DNA of 20,203 nt, taken from contig JBDLTZ010000181.1 in NCBI GenBank assembly GCA_039805565.1, forward strand, positions 1 to 20,203, written 5' to 3'. Shown piece by piece: positions 6,421 to 12,811 of the stretch. The notes beneath the pieces are model-generated. The model was given only the letters and a program-made list of their open reading frames with translations. It did not search any database and was not told where the DNA came from. The position numbers were made by a program, and so were the translations under genes. Within the stretch, counting starts at the first letter, position 1. Each line of letters opens with the position of its first letter. This stretch comes from CALJIC01 sp039805565 (GTDB lineage Bacteria; Chloroflexota; Chloroflexia; Chloroflexales; Roseiflexaceae).

Positions 6421-6870
6421 CTACGTGAGGCTCTTGCGATACTGTACGAAGCCGCTGCGCTCGGCCACCTGGTCGTAGAGGGCCATGGCCTGGGCGTTGG
6501 TGTCGTGGGTGAGCCAGTAGAGACGGACGCAGCCCTGCTCACGGGCCGCCTGCTCCACCGCTGCGATCAGCGCCCTGCCGACGCCCCGGCCGCGGAGCGC
6601 GGGGTCGGTGAAGAGATCCTGCAGGTAGCACGAGGGCGTGACCGTCCAGCAGGAGCGGTGGAAGAGGTAGTGGGTGATGCCGACGAGCCGGTCGCCGAGG
6701 AAGGCGCCGAGGGCGTACATGGGCTCGGCGGGGTCGTGGAAGCGCGCCCAGGTCACGTCGGTCACCTCGGGCGGGATGCTGACACGGTAGAACTCCTGGT
6801 AGCCCCGCCAGAGCGGCTCCCAGGCGGCGCGGTCGGCGGGGGCAAGCGGGCGGACGAGGGTTGTGTCCAT
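6421..6870 (-). CDS. GNAT-family N-acetyltransferase
   Basis: A 149-residue single-domain GNAT. Motif A, with the pyrophosphate-binding loop LRGRGVGRALI (about 91-101), follows the beta-strand YLQDLFTDPA. Motif B is represented by LYWLTHDTNAQAMALYDQVAERSGFVQYRK near the C-terminus, where the Tyr is the usual general acid. It transfers acetyl from acetyl-CoA to an amine, but the substrate cannot be inferred. ATG 6870 is chosen because GGAG lies 8 nt upstream and the N-terminus MDTTLVRPLAPADR matches the family; an upstream ATG at 6909 overlaps the -10 element and would add 13 non-family residues. It is followed closely by the hydrolase gene. Confidence 0.9.
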   Translation of the reverse strand: MDTTLVRPLAPADRAAWEPLWRGYQEFYRVSIPPEVTDVTWARFHDPAEPMYALGAFLGDRLVGITHYLFHRSCWTVTPSCYLQDLFTDPALRGRGVGRALIAAVEQAAREQGCVRLYWLTHDTNAQAMALYDQVAERSGFVQYRKSLT

Positions 6871-6904
6871 ATTCTGCGCTCCGTGGCACGCGGCGGGCGC
6901 AGCC

Positions 6905-6913
6905 ATCATACCA
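6905..6913 (-). promoter_or_regulatory. Extended -10 element for GNAT gene
   Basis: Minus strand reads TGG TATGAT, ending 34 nt before ATG 6870. This predicts a leader of about 28 nt carrying the GGAG ribosome site (6879-6882). It sits in the 62-bp gap after the esterase-family gene. Confidence 0.45.
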
Positions 6914-6932
6914 CGGAGCGCGGGCGCCGCCG

Positions 6933-8357
6933 CTACAGGCCGGTGGGGAAGGTATCGGGCTCCTGCGTGGCCCAGCCTGGGTCGGGCTCGAGGGGCTCAA
7001 CGGCGCGGGTGGCGTCGAAGTGGATGAGGGCGTCGAACTGCTCGGGCAGGCGCGCGTGGAAGTAGTGGCTGCGGCGCTCAGTCTCGGGGCGGTAGATGAC
7101 ACCAATGGCCCGCTCGAGGCGTGAGCGGCTGAGCGCGTCGGCGGTGGGGCCGCTATCGCGCAGGTTGAGCATGAAGTTCGGCATGGGGGGCGCCGGGCTG
7201 GGTGGGGCCCCGGCCGCGCGCTCGGCGAGGGTGCCGCGCTCGGCCACGGTGTGGAGCAGGGCCTCGTAGCTGCCGGGGAGGGCATCGCGGACGCGGCGGC
7301 GCTCGCCGGGATCGCCCCAGTCGCGCGCGGCGGTGACGGTGCCGCGGTAGGTGGTGAACCCCACGAGCAGCGCTTCGCGGCCATAGCGCGCGCGGGTGAG
7401 CTGGCCGACGTTGAGCTCGCCCGAGTCGCCGAGCTCGGTGGCGCGGGCGTCGCCGAGGTGCGAGTTGTGCGCCCAGACCACGAGCTTCGCGCGGCGGAAG
7501 CGGGGCGTGAGGTGCTCCAGGAGCGCGTCGATCGTCTCGGTCATGTGGGTATCGCGCAGGTTCCATGACTCGTCGCGACCGCGGAACATGGCGCGGTAGT
7601 AGGCCTCAGCGTTTTTGATGAGGCGGGCGTTCTGCTCGGCGTAGAAGTGCTCGTCATCGGCGAGGCGCCCGCCGAAGCGGGTGAGATCGTGCTCGCGGCG
7701 CTGGAGTTCGAGGAGCTGGGCGACCACGTCGTCCTCGCAGGTCTCGGCCAGGTAGCCGGCGGCGTAGCCGTAGCGCTGCGGGTCGTCGCCGTAGTGCTCG
7801 AAGCAGGCATAGCGGTGGCGCGCGCGGCTGGCTGCCTCGGGGTCCACCCGCGCCAGGTAGGTGAGGACGGCGTCGATCGAGCTGTGGAGGCTGTAGAGGT
7901 CCATGCCGTAGAAGCCGGCCCTGGGGGCGCTCTGGGGGAGCGCGTCGTTATGGGCGCGCAGCCAGGAGACGAAGGCGCGCACGTCGGCGTTGCGCCACAT
8001 CCAGCGCGGAAAGCGCTGGAAGTCGCCCAGGGCCGCGTCGGCGTCCTGGTCCCCGGAGCGGGCGCGGACGAAGCAGTCGACACGCTCGGCGTCGGGCCAG
8101 TCGGCCTCGGCGACGACGCCGCCGAAGCCGCGCTCGGCGATCAGACGGCGGGTGATGGCGGCGCGGGCGGCGTAGAACTCGTGCGTGCCGTGGGAGGCCT
8201 CGCCTATCAGCACGAGGCGCGCGTCACCGACCATGTCGAGCAGCGGGTCGAAGCGATCCTCGGGGCCGGCGAGCGGCTGGGCGGCCGCGCGGAGGGCGTC
8301 GATCGTGTCGTCGGGGGAGGGGCCGGCAGGGCCGGCGAAGCCGAAGGGGTTTCGCAT
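6933..8357 (-). CDS. Erythromycin esterase (Ere)-family protein
   Basis: A 474-residue member of the erythromycin-esterase/succinoglycan-biosynthesis-like hydrolase family. Hallmarks are GEASHGTHEFY (52-62, catalytic Glu/His region), VVAEADWPDAERV (81-93), FYGMDLYSLH (149-158), and WAHNSHLGDA (295-304). True Ere enzymes hydrolyse the lactone of 14-membered macrolides, but most chromosomal homologues have unknown substrates, and this longer environmental form should not be read as a resistance gene. ATG 8357 has a GAGGAGCG-like site upstream and gives the conserved MRNPFGF start. The C-terminal region ends with a family-typical YHARLPEQFDALIHFD-like segment. It is apparently monocistronic: the next gene has its own promoter. 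Confidence 0.88.
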   Translation of the reverse strand: MRNPFGFAGPAGPSPDDTIDALRAAAQPLAGPEDRFDPLLDMVGDARLVLIGEASHGTHEFYAARAAITRRLIAERGFGGVVAEADWPDAERVDCFVRARSGDQDADAALGDFQRFPRWMWRNADVRAFVSWLRAHNDALPQSAPRAGFYGMDLYSLHSSIDAVLTYLARVDPEAASRARHRYACFEHYGDDPQRYGYAAGYLAETCEDDVVAQLLELQRREHDLTRFGGRLADDEHFYAEQNARLIKNAEAYYRAMFRGRDESWNLRDTHMTETIDALLEHLTPRFRRAKLVVWAHNSHLGDARATELGDSGELNVGQLTRARYGREALLVGFTTYRGTVTAARDWGDPGERRRVRDALPGSYEALLHTVAERGTLAERAAGAPPSPAPPMPNFMLNLRDSGPTADALSRSRLERAIGVIYRPETERRSHYFHARLPEQFDALIHFDATRAVEPLEPDPGWATQEPDTFPTGL

Positions 8358-8445
8358 CGCTGCTCGCTCCTCGTGCGGGCCGGGGCCGGGCCGCACGCTA
8401 TAGGGACTGTGGTGGTGGAGCGTGCAAGGCGTGTGCCGCGGGACG

Positions 8446-8478
8446 CGAGTGCTGAGTGCTGAGCGCTGCGTGTCGAGA
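8446..8478. repeat. Short degenerate heptamer array
   Basis: About four CTGAGTG-type units, the last two degenerate (ctgagcg, ctgcgtg), in the same orientation as the arrays at 2-134 and 12707-12755. It lies about 90 bp upstream of the esterase-family start and just beyond the truncated end of the GGDEF relic, so it may mark the deletion or insertion boundary. Confidence 0.7.
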
Positions 8479-8487
8479 TGTGATGAA

Positions 8488-8520
8488 CCGCGCGCGTAAA
8501 CGCGGCGGCTACAAGGCCGC
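8488..8520. other. Pair of small GC-rich hairpins
   Basis: Two adjacent short stems: CCGCG/CGCGG around a GTAAA-containing loop (8488-8505), and GCGGC/GCCGC around TACAAG (8505-8520), which overlap slightly and so may be alternatives. They span the stop codon of the GGDEF relic. They may be a small dispersed palindromic element or a terminator; there is no T-run. Confidence 0.35.
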
Positions 8521-8799
8521 GTCGGCGTTGCGGAGTAGTTCGCTCGGGCGGCAGGGTGTGGTGGACGTCAGGGCGATGCCGATACTGGCGCGGACGATCA
8601 GCTCGGCGCCGTGGAAGAGGATGGGCGTGCGCAGCTGCTGGAGCAGATGGTCGGCGAGCGCGGCCGCGGCGGCTGAGTGAGGGGCGTGTTCCAGCAGGAC
8701 GGCGGACTTGTCGCCGCCGAGGCGTGCTACGAAGCCCGTGTGAGCCCATGCGGTCCTCGAGGCGCCCTGCGACGCTCACGAGCAGGTGGTCGCCGCGGG
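8509..8799 (-). pseudogene. Decayed GGDEF (diguanylate cyclase) domain fragment
   Basis: On the minus strand two frames together spell a GGDEF domain. The first frame gives GDHLLVSVAGRLEDRMG (about 8742-8793), the helix that precedes the active site. After a frameshift near 8740 the second frame gives FVARLGGDKSAVLLEHA, with the GGDEF signature degraded to GGDKS (8704-8718). It continues through LADHLLQQLRTPILF and ELIVRASIGIALTS to SELLRNADAAL, then a TAG at 8509-8511 where YRAK would normally follow. The N-terminal half of the domain and any sensor module are missing, and the lost Glu would abolish cyclase activity. This is a relic; no intact cyclase lies in the window. Confidence 0.75.
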
Positions 8800-8913
8800 A
8801 CCGGGTAGGAGGCCGAGTGTCACACAGGAAGCGCGCTCGATACGGCTACATGTGTCAGAGCAATACAGAGGCGCTGCGGGGGTAGAGGAGCTGACCAGTC
8901 CTTGAAATAGGGA

Positions 8914-8943
8914 GAGGCAGTGCTGCAGAGTGCGCACTGCCTC
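8914..8943 (-). terminator. Terminator hairpin of glycine-zipper stress gene
   Basis: A perfect 10-bp stem (8914-8923 with 8934-8943; GAGGCAGTGC paired with GCACTGCCTC) and a 10-nt loop, starting 24 nt after the stop at 8968. On the minus strand it is followed by a modest TATTTC stretch. Confidence 0.7.
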
Positions 8944-8967
8944 CATCCGGATGCTGCCCGAGCGACG

Positions 8968-9567
8968 CTACATGATGGTACGGTTGCCGCGGTAGGGCTC
9001 GGCGTCCGGATCGAAGCGCCTCCAGCCCTGCTGTCGCCACTCCGCGCCTCGTGTGTTGATGTCCACCGCACCATTGGTGCGCAGGATGCTCTCGACCGTC
9101 GTGCTGGAGACGTTGTCAGTGGCAACCGTGAGGAGCGTGCTGCCGCGCCGCACGCCCTCGGCGTAGACGTGGGCCTCCTCCTCGGGGATGCCCGCGCCGA
9201 CGAGCGCCCCGAGCAGGCCGCCCGCCGCTACCCCTGTGGTGGCCCCGACAAGCGCCCCGGCGCCGGCTGAGCCAAGTGCTGCGGCAAGCGGGCCAGCGGC
9301 GATCACTGGGCCGATACCGGGGATAGCGAGCGCGCCGACGCCCATGAGTAGGCCGAGTACGCCGCCGAGCACGCCGCCGCTCAGCGCCCCGGCGCCTGCA
9401 CCCTCGTCGATCTTGGTTTCGCCGCCGACGCGATTGGCGAACTCGCCACGCGCGTCAGCAGCGATGACGCCAATATCGTCGCGCCGCACCCCATTCGCCT
9501 GGAGCTCGCGGATCGCCCGGTCCACCTGCTCGTGGCGATCAAAGAGCCCGACAACTGTCCGTGCCAT
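8968..9567 (-). CDS. YflT/GsiB-like general stress protein with glycine-zipper core
   Basis: A 199-residue protein. The N-terminal domain (1-45: RTVVGLFDRHEQVDRAIRE and DDIGVIA) matches the YflT/general-stress-protein-17M type, and VYAEGVRRGSTLLTV (about 133-147) is the matching second half. Between them, residues 55-130 form a Gly/Ala-rich block with repeated GxxxG spacing, a glycine zipper that can insert into or span membranes. Members are widespread in stress-tolerant bacteria; the molecular role is not defined. An ideal AAGGAGGT (9573-9580) lies 5 nt before the ATG, the strongest ribosome site in the window, so high expression is expected. It is bounded by hairpins at both ends and so is monocistronic. 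Confidence 0.85.
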   Translation of the reverse strand: MARTVVGLFDRHEQVDRAIRELQANGVRRDDIGVIAADARGEFANRVGGETKIDEGAGAGALSGGVLGGVLGLLMGVGALAIPGIGPVIAAGPLAAALGSAGAGALVGATTGVAAGGLLGALVGAGIPEEEAHVYAEGVRRGSTLLTVATDNVSSTTVESILRTNGAVDINTRGAEWRQQGWRRFDPDAEPYRGNRTIM

Positions 9568-9595
9568 AGTGCACCTCCTTACGCCTTCATAACCA

Positions 9596-9632
9596 GCCGT
9601 GCGACTGCCACAGTCACAGACGGCCGCACGGC
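9596..9632 (-). terminator. Hairpin between tiny ORF and stress gene
   Basis: GCCGTGCG (9596-9603) pairs perfectly with CGCACGGC (9625-9632). The 21-nt loop contains a GACT/AGTC inner stem. It lies about 25 nt downstream of the tiny ORF at 9657-9767 and just upstream of the stress gene's ribosome site. Confidence 0.5.
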
Positions 9633-9656
9633 AGCAACGAACGCGCTTCTACCGGC

Positions 9657-9767
9657 TCACGGTACGCTCCTGGCCGTGCTGGCCCTGCATGCTCTGCGCT
9701 GCGGCCCGCGGCTCTCCGGCTGATCTCGCCAGCGACCCCGCTCACGGTCGTAGTGGTCTGTCACCAT
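9657..9767 (-). CDS. Tiny charged ORF (36 codons), possibly a truncated stress protein
   Basis: It encodes 36 residues starting MVTDHYDRERGRWRDQPE, rich in Arg, Asp and Glu. A full AAGGAGG (9771-9777) lies 3 nt before ATG 9767 and 6 nt before the next codon, GTG 9764; spacing favours the GTG. The start resembles the charged N-termini of small stress-associated proteins that often lie beside DUF2171 genes, and the Arg-rich C-terminus looks out of frame, so this may be the remnant of a longer protein. It is followed by a hairpin at 9596-9632. No function can be assigned. Confidence 0.45.
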   Translation of the reverse strand: MVTDHYDRERGRWRDQPESRGPQRRACRASTARSVP

Positions 9768-9860
9768 CGACCTCCTTGCTACGAACGAGCCGCACGGGGA
9801 TGGGGTAGCATAGAATATGCCGCCACGTAGAAGACGCTGCTGCGCGGCACAGCCGTTCAA

Positions 9861-10079
9861 TCAGGCGCTCGCCTTACGTGGGCCGCGAGCGCCCCACTCG
9901 CGCATCGCTTGCTCCGCCGGCCGGTCGAGCATCACGATGCCGTCCACCCGGCTGATCCACTCCAGCGGAATCCAGTGGTGCTGGCCACCGCTCTCATGCG
10001 CCGAGCGCGTGAGCTTGATCATCGCACCACCCTCGACGGCGTCGACCGATCCTAGTGCCAGGCCAGAAGCCGCCGGAGG
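9861..10079 (-). pseudogene. DUF2171-domain gene with damaged 5' end
   Basis: In one frame after a TAG at 10080-10082 the minus strand encodes ...LGSVDAVEGGAMIKLTRS, then GGQHHWIPLEWISRVDG and MLDRPAEQAMREW, stopping at 9861. This is the C-terminal two thirds of a DUF2171 domain, in which LGTVD-VEG, IKLT, GQHH-IPL-W and VD are the conserved points. The N-terminal strand is absent: upstream the frame is closed by the stop and the usual Met-containing start is missing. Translation could begin only at ATG 10022, giving 53 residues without the first strands. Either it is a pseudogene or a frameshift lies near 10080. DUF2171 proteins are small, PRC-barrel-like and of unknown role. Confidence 0.65.
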
Positions 10080-10223
10080 CTACCATCCAGCAGCAGCACT
10101 GCGTCGTAGATCGCTAGGAGGAGCGGCCCCCAAGCTCTCCTTGCTGGCCCACTATTCCCCGGGAGGGTGTAGAATGGGCGCACGGGCTCTTCCAAGATGT
10201 TCGAGCGAGAAGGACACGCACAC

Positions 10224-10688
10224 ATGCCAGACGCACTCTCTGTCGGCGCTCCCGCGCCCGACTTCACTGCGACGACTGATAGCGGTGACACTGTCAGCCT
10301 GGCTGACTTCCGCGGCAAGAAGGTCATCCTGTACTTCTACCCGAAGGATGACACGCCCGGCTGCACGACTCAGTCGTGCGGCTTTCGCGACAGCTACCCG
10401 GTGATCGAGGAGAGGAACGCCGTGGTGCTGGGCGTGAGCCCGGACGGCGTGAAGTCGCACCAGAAGTTCAAGACGAAGTTCAACCTCCCGTTCACGCTGC
10501 TGGTGGACGAGGACCACGCGATCTCGACGGCCTACGGCGTGTGGGTCGAGAAGAGTATGTACGGCAAGAAGTACATGGGGGTCGAGCGCTCGCACTTTGT
10601 GATCGGTGAAGATGGCACGATCCTCGAGGCGGCCGTGAAGGTCAAGCCGGAGGAGAGCGTGCAGCGCGCGGTGGCGGCGCTCGGGTAG
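10224..10688 (+). CDS. bcp: Thioredoxin-dependent peroxiredoxin, Bcp/PrxQ type
   Basis: A 154-residue thioredoxin-fold peroxidase that reduces H2O2 and organic hydroperoxides with electrons from thioredoxin. The start (SVGAPAPDFTATTDSG) and strand VILYFYPKDDTPGC are typical. Cys47 is the peroxidatic cysteine in TPGCTTQSC and Cys52, five residues on, is the resolving cysteine of atypical 2-Cys PrxQ. The conserved GVSPD (about 70-74) and the C-terminal ERSHFVIGEDG follow. ATG 10224 gives the family N-terminus; GAGAAGG lies upstream, and an in-frame ATG at 10197 would add nine residues. It is monocistronic, with a strong terminator 40 nt after the stop. A TAGAAT hexamer at 10170-10175 may be its -10. 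Confidence 0.93.
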   Translation: MPDALSVGAPAPDFTATTDSGDTVSLADFRGKKVILYFYPKDDTPGCTTQSCGFRDSYPVIEERNAVVLGVSPDGVKSHQKFKTKFNLPFTLLVDEDHAISTAYGVWVEKSMYGKKYMGVERSHFVIGEDGTILEAAVKVKPEESVQRAVAALG

Positions 10689-10727
10689 CGATCGCCCGAC
10701 CTCGGCCGCCATCCATTCGACGCATCG

Positions 10728-10768
10728 GGGAGGGCCTCTGCGGCGCGTGCGCGCCCGGAGGCCCTCCC
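10728..10768 (+). terminator. Rho-independent terminator of bcp
   Basis: A perfect 11-bp stem (GGGAGGGCCTC at 10728-10738 with GAGGCCCTCCC at 10758-10768) and a GC-rich loop, followed by TGCTCTTT. It lies 40 nt after the peroxiredoxin stop, and its tail runs directly into the -35 of the next promoter. Confidence 0.85.
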
Positions 10769-10774
10769 TGCTCT

Positions 10775-10803
10775 TTGACACTCTGCCGCGCGCGCCCGAT
10801 AAT
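10775..10803 (+). promoter_or_regulatory. Near-consensus sigma-70 promoter for O-methyltransferase
   Basis: TTGACA (10775-10780), exactly 17 nt, then GATAAT (10798-10803): a perfect -35 and one mismatch in the -10. Transcription should start near 10810, giving a leader of about 100 nt before ATG 10909. It is the best bipartite promoter seen in the window and abuts the bcp terminator. Confidence 0.7.
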
Positions 10804-10909
10804 GAGCCAGATCCACGTGCTGGAGGCGCCGCGTGCCGCCGACCAGGGCGCGGTGCTTGAGCGGTCGAATGAGGCGCTGGATGTGCTCTACGATTTGGAG
10901 GACGAGTGA
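10802..10909 (+). CDS. Possible 35-codon upstream ORF overlapping O-methyltransferase start
   Basis: An open frame of 35 codons starts at ATG 10802 (MSQIHVLEAPRAADQG) and ends in a TGA that shares its A with the methyltransferase ATG (TGATG). The product would be acidic, ending LYDLEDE, and matches nothing I know. The ATG lies within the -10 hexamer of the predicted promoter, so that promoter cannot express the full frame; an internal GTG at 10817 could. There is no ribosome site for either. It may be a coupling leader peptide or only a chance frame; treat as tentative. Confidence 0.3.
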   Translation: MSQIHVLEAPRAADQGAVLERSNEALDVLYDLEDE

Positions 10910-11577
10910 TGACAGCCGACAGGTACGCCGCCTTCGACGATTACATCCACGCGCTCTTCGTGCCGCCTGACCCGGAGCTGGAGGAGGCGCTGCGCGCGTC
11001 CGACGCCGCCGGGCTCCCGGCGATCAGCGTGGCCCCGCACGAGGGCAAGCTGCTCTCGATCCTGGCGCGGCTGGCTGGCGCGCGCCGCATCCTGGAGATC
11101 GGGACGCTCGGCGGCTACAGCACGATCTGGCTCGCGCGGGGCCTGGCCCCCGGGGGGCGACTGGTCACGCTGGAGGCCGAGCCGAGACACGCCGAGGTGG
11201 CACGCGCGAACATTGCCCGCGCCGGCCTGGCGGAGGTGGTCGAGGTGCGGGTGGGCCGCGCCACGGACACGCTGCCGCAGCTGGTGGCCGAGGGGCTCGA
11301 GCCGTTCGACATGGTATTCATCGACGCCGACAAGCCGGGGTACGCGGACTACCTGACGTGGGCGCTTCGCCTGACGCGGCCGGGGAGCCTGATCGTGGCC
11401 GACAATGTCGTGCGCGACGGGGCGGTGGCCGACCCTGGCACGCGGGACGAGAGCGCGCGCGGCGCCCGGCGCTTCAACGAGCTGCTGGCGGCCGAGCCGC
11501 GGGTGACGGCGACGATCATCCAGACGGTGGGCGCCAAGGGGTACGACGGGATGGCGGTCGCGGTGGTCATTTCGTAG
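10909..11577 (+). CDS. SAM-dependent O-methyltransferase (COMT/CCoAOMT-like, COG4122)
   Basis: A 222-residue class I methyltransferase of the cation-dependent catechol/caffeoyl-CoA O-methyltransferase group. The SAM-binding loop is LEIGTLGGYST (62-72), acidic motif II is LVTLEAEP (85-92), and metal-binding acids lie in FIDADKPGY (137-145) and VADNVVRDG (163-171). The N-terminal helix region (1-45) is typical of the family and supplies acceptor contacts. It transfers methyl to a hydroxyl on a small aromatic or polyketide-like molecule; the substrate is unknown. ATG 10909 is preceded by GGAGG 8 nt upstream; the extra GTG codon before it is ignored. Its 3' end overlaps the convergent YdeI-family gene by 11 bp. 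Confidence 0.92.
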   Translation: MTADRYAAFDDYIHALFVPPDPELEEALRASDAAGLPAISVAPHEGKLLSILARLAGARRILEIGTLGGYSTIWLARGLAPGGRLVTLEAEPRHAEVARANIARAGLAEVVEVRVGRATDTLPQLVAEGLEPFDMVFIDADKPGYADYLTWALRLTRPGSLIVADNVVRDGAVADPGTRDESARGARRFNELLAAEPRVTATIIQTVGAKGYDGMAVAVVIS

Positions 11578-12159
11578 TGCGAGGGCGCCACTGGTTCGCG
11601 CGCTGGTTCTCCTGCGCGAGCCGGGCCGTCTCCTCGACGCGCCGGGTGCGCGTCTTGGCTGTTTTGGCCTGGGCGATCCACTCGAGGATGCCGCGCCTGG
11701 CGGAGCGTGGGAACGCCTCGAACTGCGCGCGCGCGTCCGGGTAGGAGTCCAGCGCCGCCGCGAGGTCCGGCGGGATCTCGAGCGCCTCGACGGCGTCGAG
11801 CAGTGACCAGGAGCCGTCGCTCTGGGCGGCCTCGACCTTCGCCAGGCCCGCGGGCGCCATGAGCCCGGCGGCCAGCAGTCGCTCTACCTGCTCCTTGTTC
11901 GGCCGGGACCAGCCGGCGCCGCCCTTGCGCGGGGCGAACCACAGCATCGAGCGCTCCTCGTCCAGGTTGTTCGCCTCGCTGTCAACCCAGCCGAAGCCGA
12001 GCGCCTCCTCCACCGCCTCGTCGTACTCCACGCGCGGCCGGCCGGTGGCCATCTTGCTGGTGATCAGCCAGACCCACGCGGCGCGTATGTGGTTGCGCTC
12101 GAGCCACGCCCGCCGCTCGGCGCGGTCAGTGGGTGGACCGAGTTCTCCGGTCCGCTCAT
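11567..12159 (-). pseudogene. YdeI/OmdA-family (bacteriocin-protection-like) gene with N-terminal frameshift
   Basis: The main frame (ATG 12052, 161 residues) matches the YdeI family: RPRVEYDEAVEEALGFGWVDS, the FAPRKGG...WSRPNKEQVERL motif, LMAPAGLAKVEAA, DLAAAL and the C-terminal AFPRSARRGILEWIAQAKTAKTRTRRVEETA. The family N-terminus is also present but split. ATG 12159 starts MSGPENSVHPLT, and after the loss of one base near 12124-12126 the main frame continues RAERRAWLERNHIRAAWVWLITSKMATGRPR. Restoring one C would give a normal protein of about 198 residues. It is either a true frameshift or an assembly error; translation from ATG 12052 would lose the first strands. E. coli YdeI has been linked to antimicrobial-peptide resistance, but the biochemical role is unsettled. 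Confidence 0.75.
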
Positions 12160-12249
12160 AAATGGAGTCCTCGGCGTTCCCGACGCGCTCGAAGCCAAGG
12201 CGGTGGGGGGCCAGGGTGGGAGCCAGCCTCTCCCCCGGCAGGAAGTCGC

Positions 12250-12258
12250 TGATATAGT
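12250..12258 (+). promoter_or_regulatory. Extended -10 element for small envelope protein
   Basis: TGA TATAGT at 12250-12258 fits TGnTAnnnT, with the ATG 35 nt downstream. It predicts a leader of about 28 nt carrying the AAGGA ribosome site. No -35 is evident. Confidence 0.45.
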
Positions 12259-12293
12259 ATGGGCTGGAACATAGCGATTTGGAGCAAGGATAG

Positions 12294-12710
12294 ATGCGAC
12301 TTCAGGTACGGGAGGTGGTCGGGCTGGCGCTGCTGCTGGCGGCGATGGGTGGCTTCTGGCTATGGCAGCAGCAGCAGGCGGTACCGCAGCTGCCCGGCGC
12401 GACGGTAGTGGAGGACGCAATCAACGGCGGGATGGCGCGCGCCATCACCCTCCAGAGCAGCATGAGCGAGGAGGAGGTCCGTGCGTTCTACCGCAGCAAT
12501 CTCCCTGGGCGCGGCTGGGTGTACTGCGGCACGCAGGCCACGCCGGGCTGCACGAACGTGTTCATGGCGCTGGCCGGCGAGGATGTGGAGATCGACGTGT
12601 ACCGCAGGGCGGACGACACGACGCGGACAGGGCGCACGGTGGAAGTCTGGGTGCAGCCGCAGGAGAGTCGAACCCGGGTGGTGATCTACGAGAGCAGCGA
12701 GCAGCCCTGA
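12294..12710 (+). CDS. Small membrane-anchored extracytoplasmic protein, unknown function
   Basis: A 138-residue protein I do not recognise. Residues 7-24 (VVGLALLLAAMGGFWLW) form a membrane anchor or signal helix, then a Gln run (25-28) and a soluble domain outside the membrane. That domain contains an EEEVRAFYRSNLPGRGW motif (about 59-75), common in Chloroflexota small lipoprotein-like proteins that bear a helix followed by GW, and two cysteines (YCGTQATPGC, about 77-86) that could form a disulfide. It ends with two beta-like stretches (VEVWVQP, TRVVIYESS). The ribosome site is AAGGA, 6 nt before ATG. Its TGA is part of the first heptamer of the array that follows. Confidence 0.75.
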   Translation: MRLQVREVVGLALLLAAMGGFWLWQQQQAVPQLPGATVVEDAINGGMARAITLQSSMSEEEVRAFYRSNLPGRGWVYCGTQATPGCTNVFMALAGEDVEIDVYRRADDTTRTGRTVEVWVQPQESRTRVVIYESSEQP

Positions 12711-12755
12711 GTGCTGAGTGCTGAGTGCTGAGTGCTGAGTGTTGAGTGCTGAGTC
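12707..12755. repeat. Seven-unit CTGAGTG array starting at a stop codon
   Basis: Seven consecutive 7-bp units, with changes only in the sixth (ttgagtg) and seventh (ctgagtc). The first unit supplies the TGA stop (12708-12710) of the upstream gene. In this orientation the repeat has a stop codon in all three frames. Confidence 0.95.
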
Positions 12756-12763
12756 GTGAGAGT

Positions 12764-12803
12764 CGGGGCGTGATCGATGCGGTACTGCTTCGATCACGCC
12801 CCG
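12764..12803 (+). terminator. Strong rho-independent terminator
   Basis: GGGGCGTGATCGA (12765-12777) pairs perfectly with TCGATCACGCCCC (12790-12802), extended by an outer C-G pair (12764/12803), with a 12-nt loop. A T-rich tail (GCTGTTTTGTT) follows on the plus strand. It terminates the small envelope-protein gene and separates two heptamer arrays. Confidence 0.9.
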
Positions 12804-12811
12804 GCTGTTTT

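Noticed and set aside
6933..8357. Calling the Ere-family gene a macrolide-resistance determinant
   Set aside because: The family is broad and most chromosomal members have unknown substrates; no other resistance or mobile genes are near.
8456..8885. Plus-strand open frames opposite the GGDEF relic
   Set aside because: They match nothing and have no ribosome site, whereas the minus strand shows clear GGDEF family similarity.
10052..10327. A minus-strand 91-codon frame over the bcp promoter and start
   Set aside because: It is antisense to the bcp start and promoter and shows no motif; the DUF2171 relic lies in a different frame.
12053..12300. Upstream continuation of the YdeI main frame beyond 12159, which looks protein-like
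   Set aside because: No ATG, GTG or TTG occurs in that frame upstream of 12052, and the segment is the promoter and leader of the plus-strand gene at 12294.
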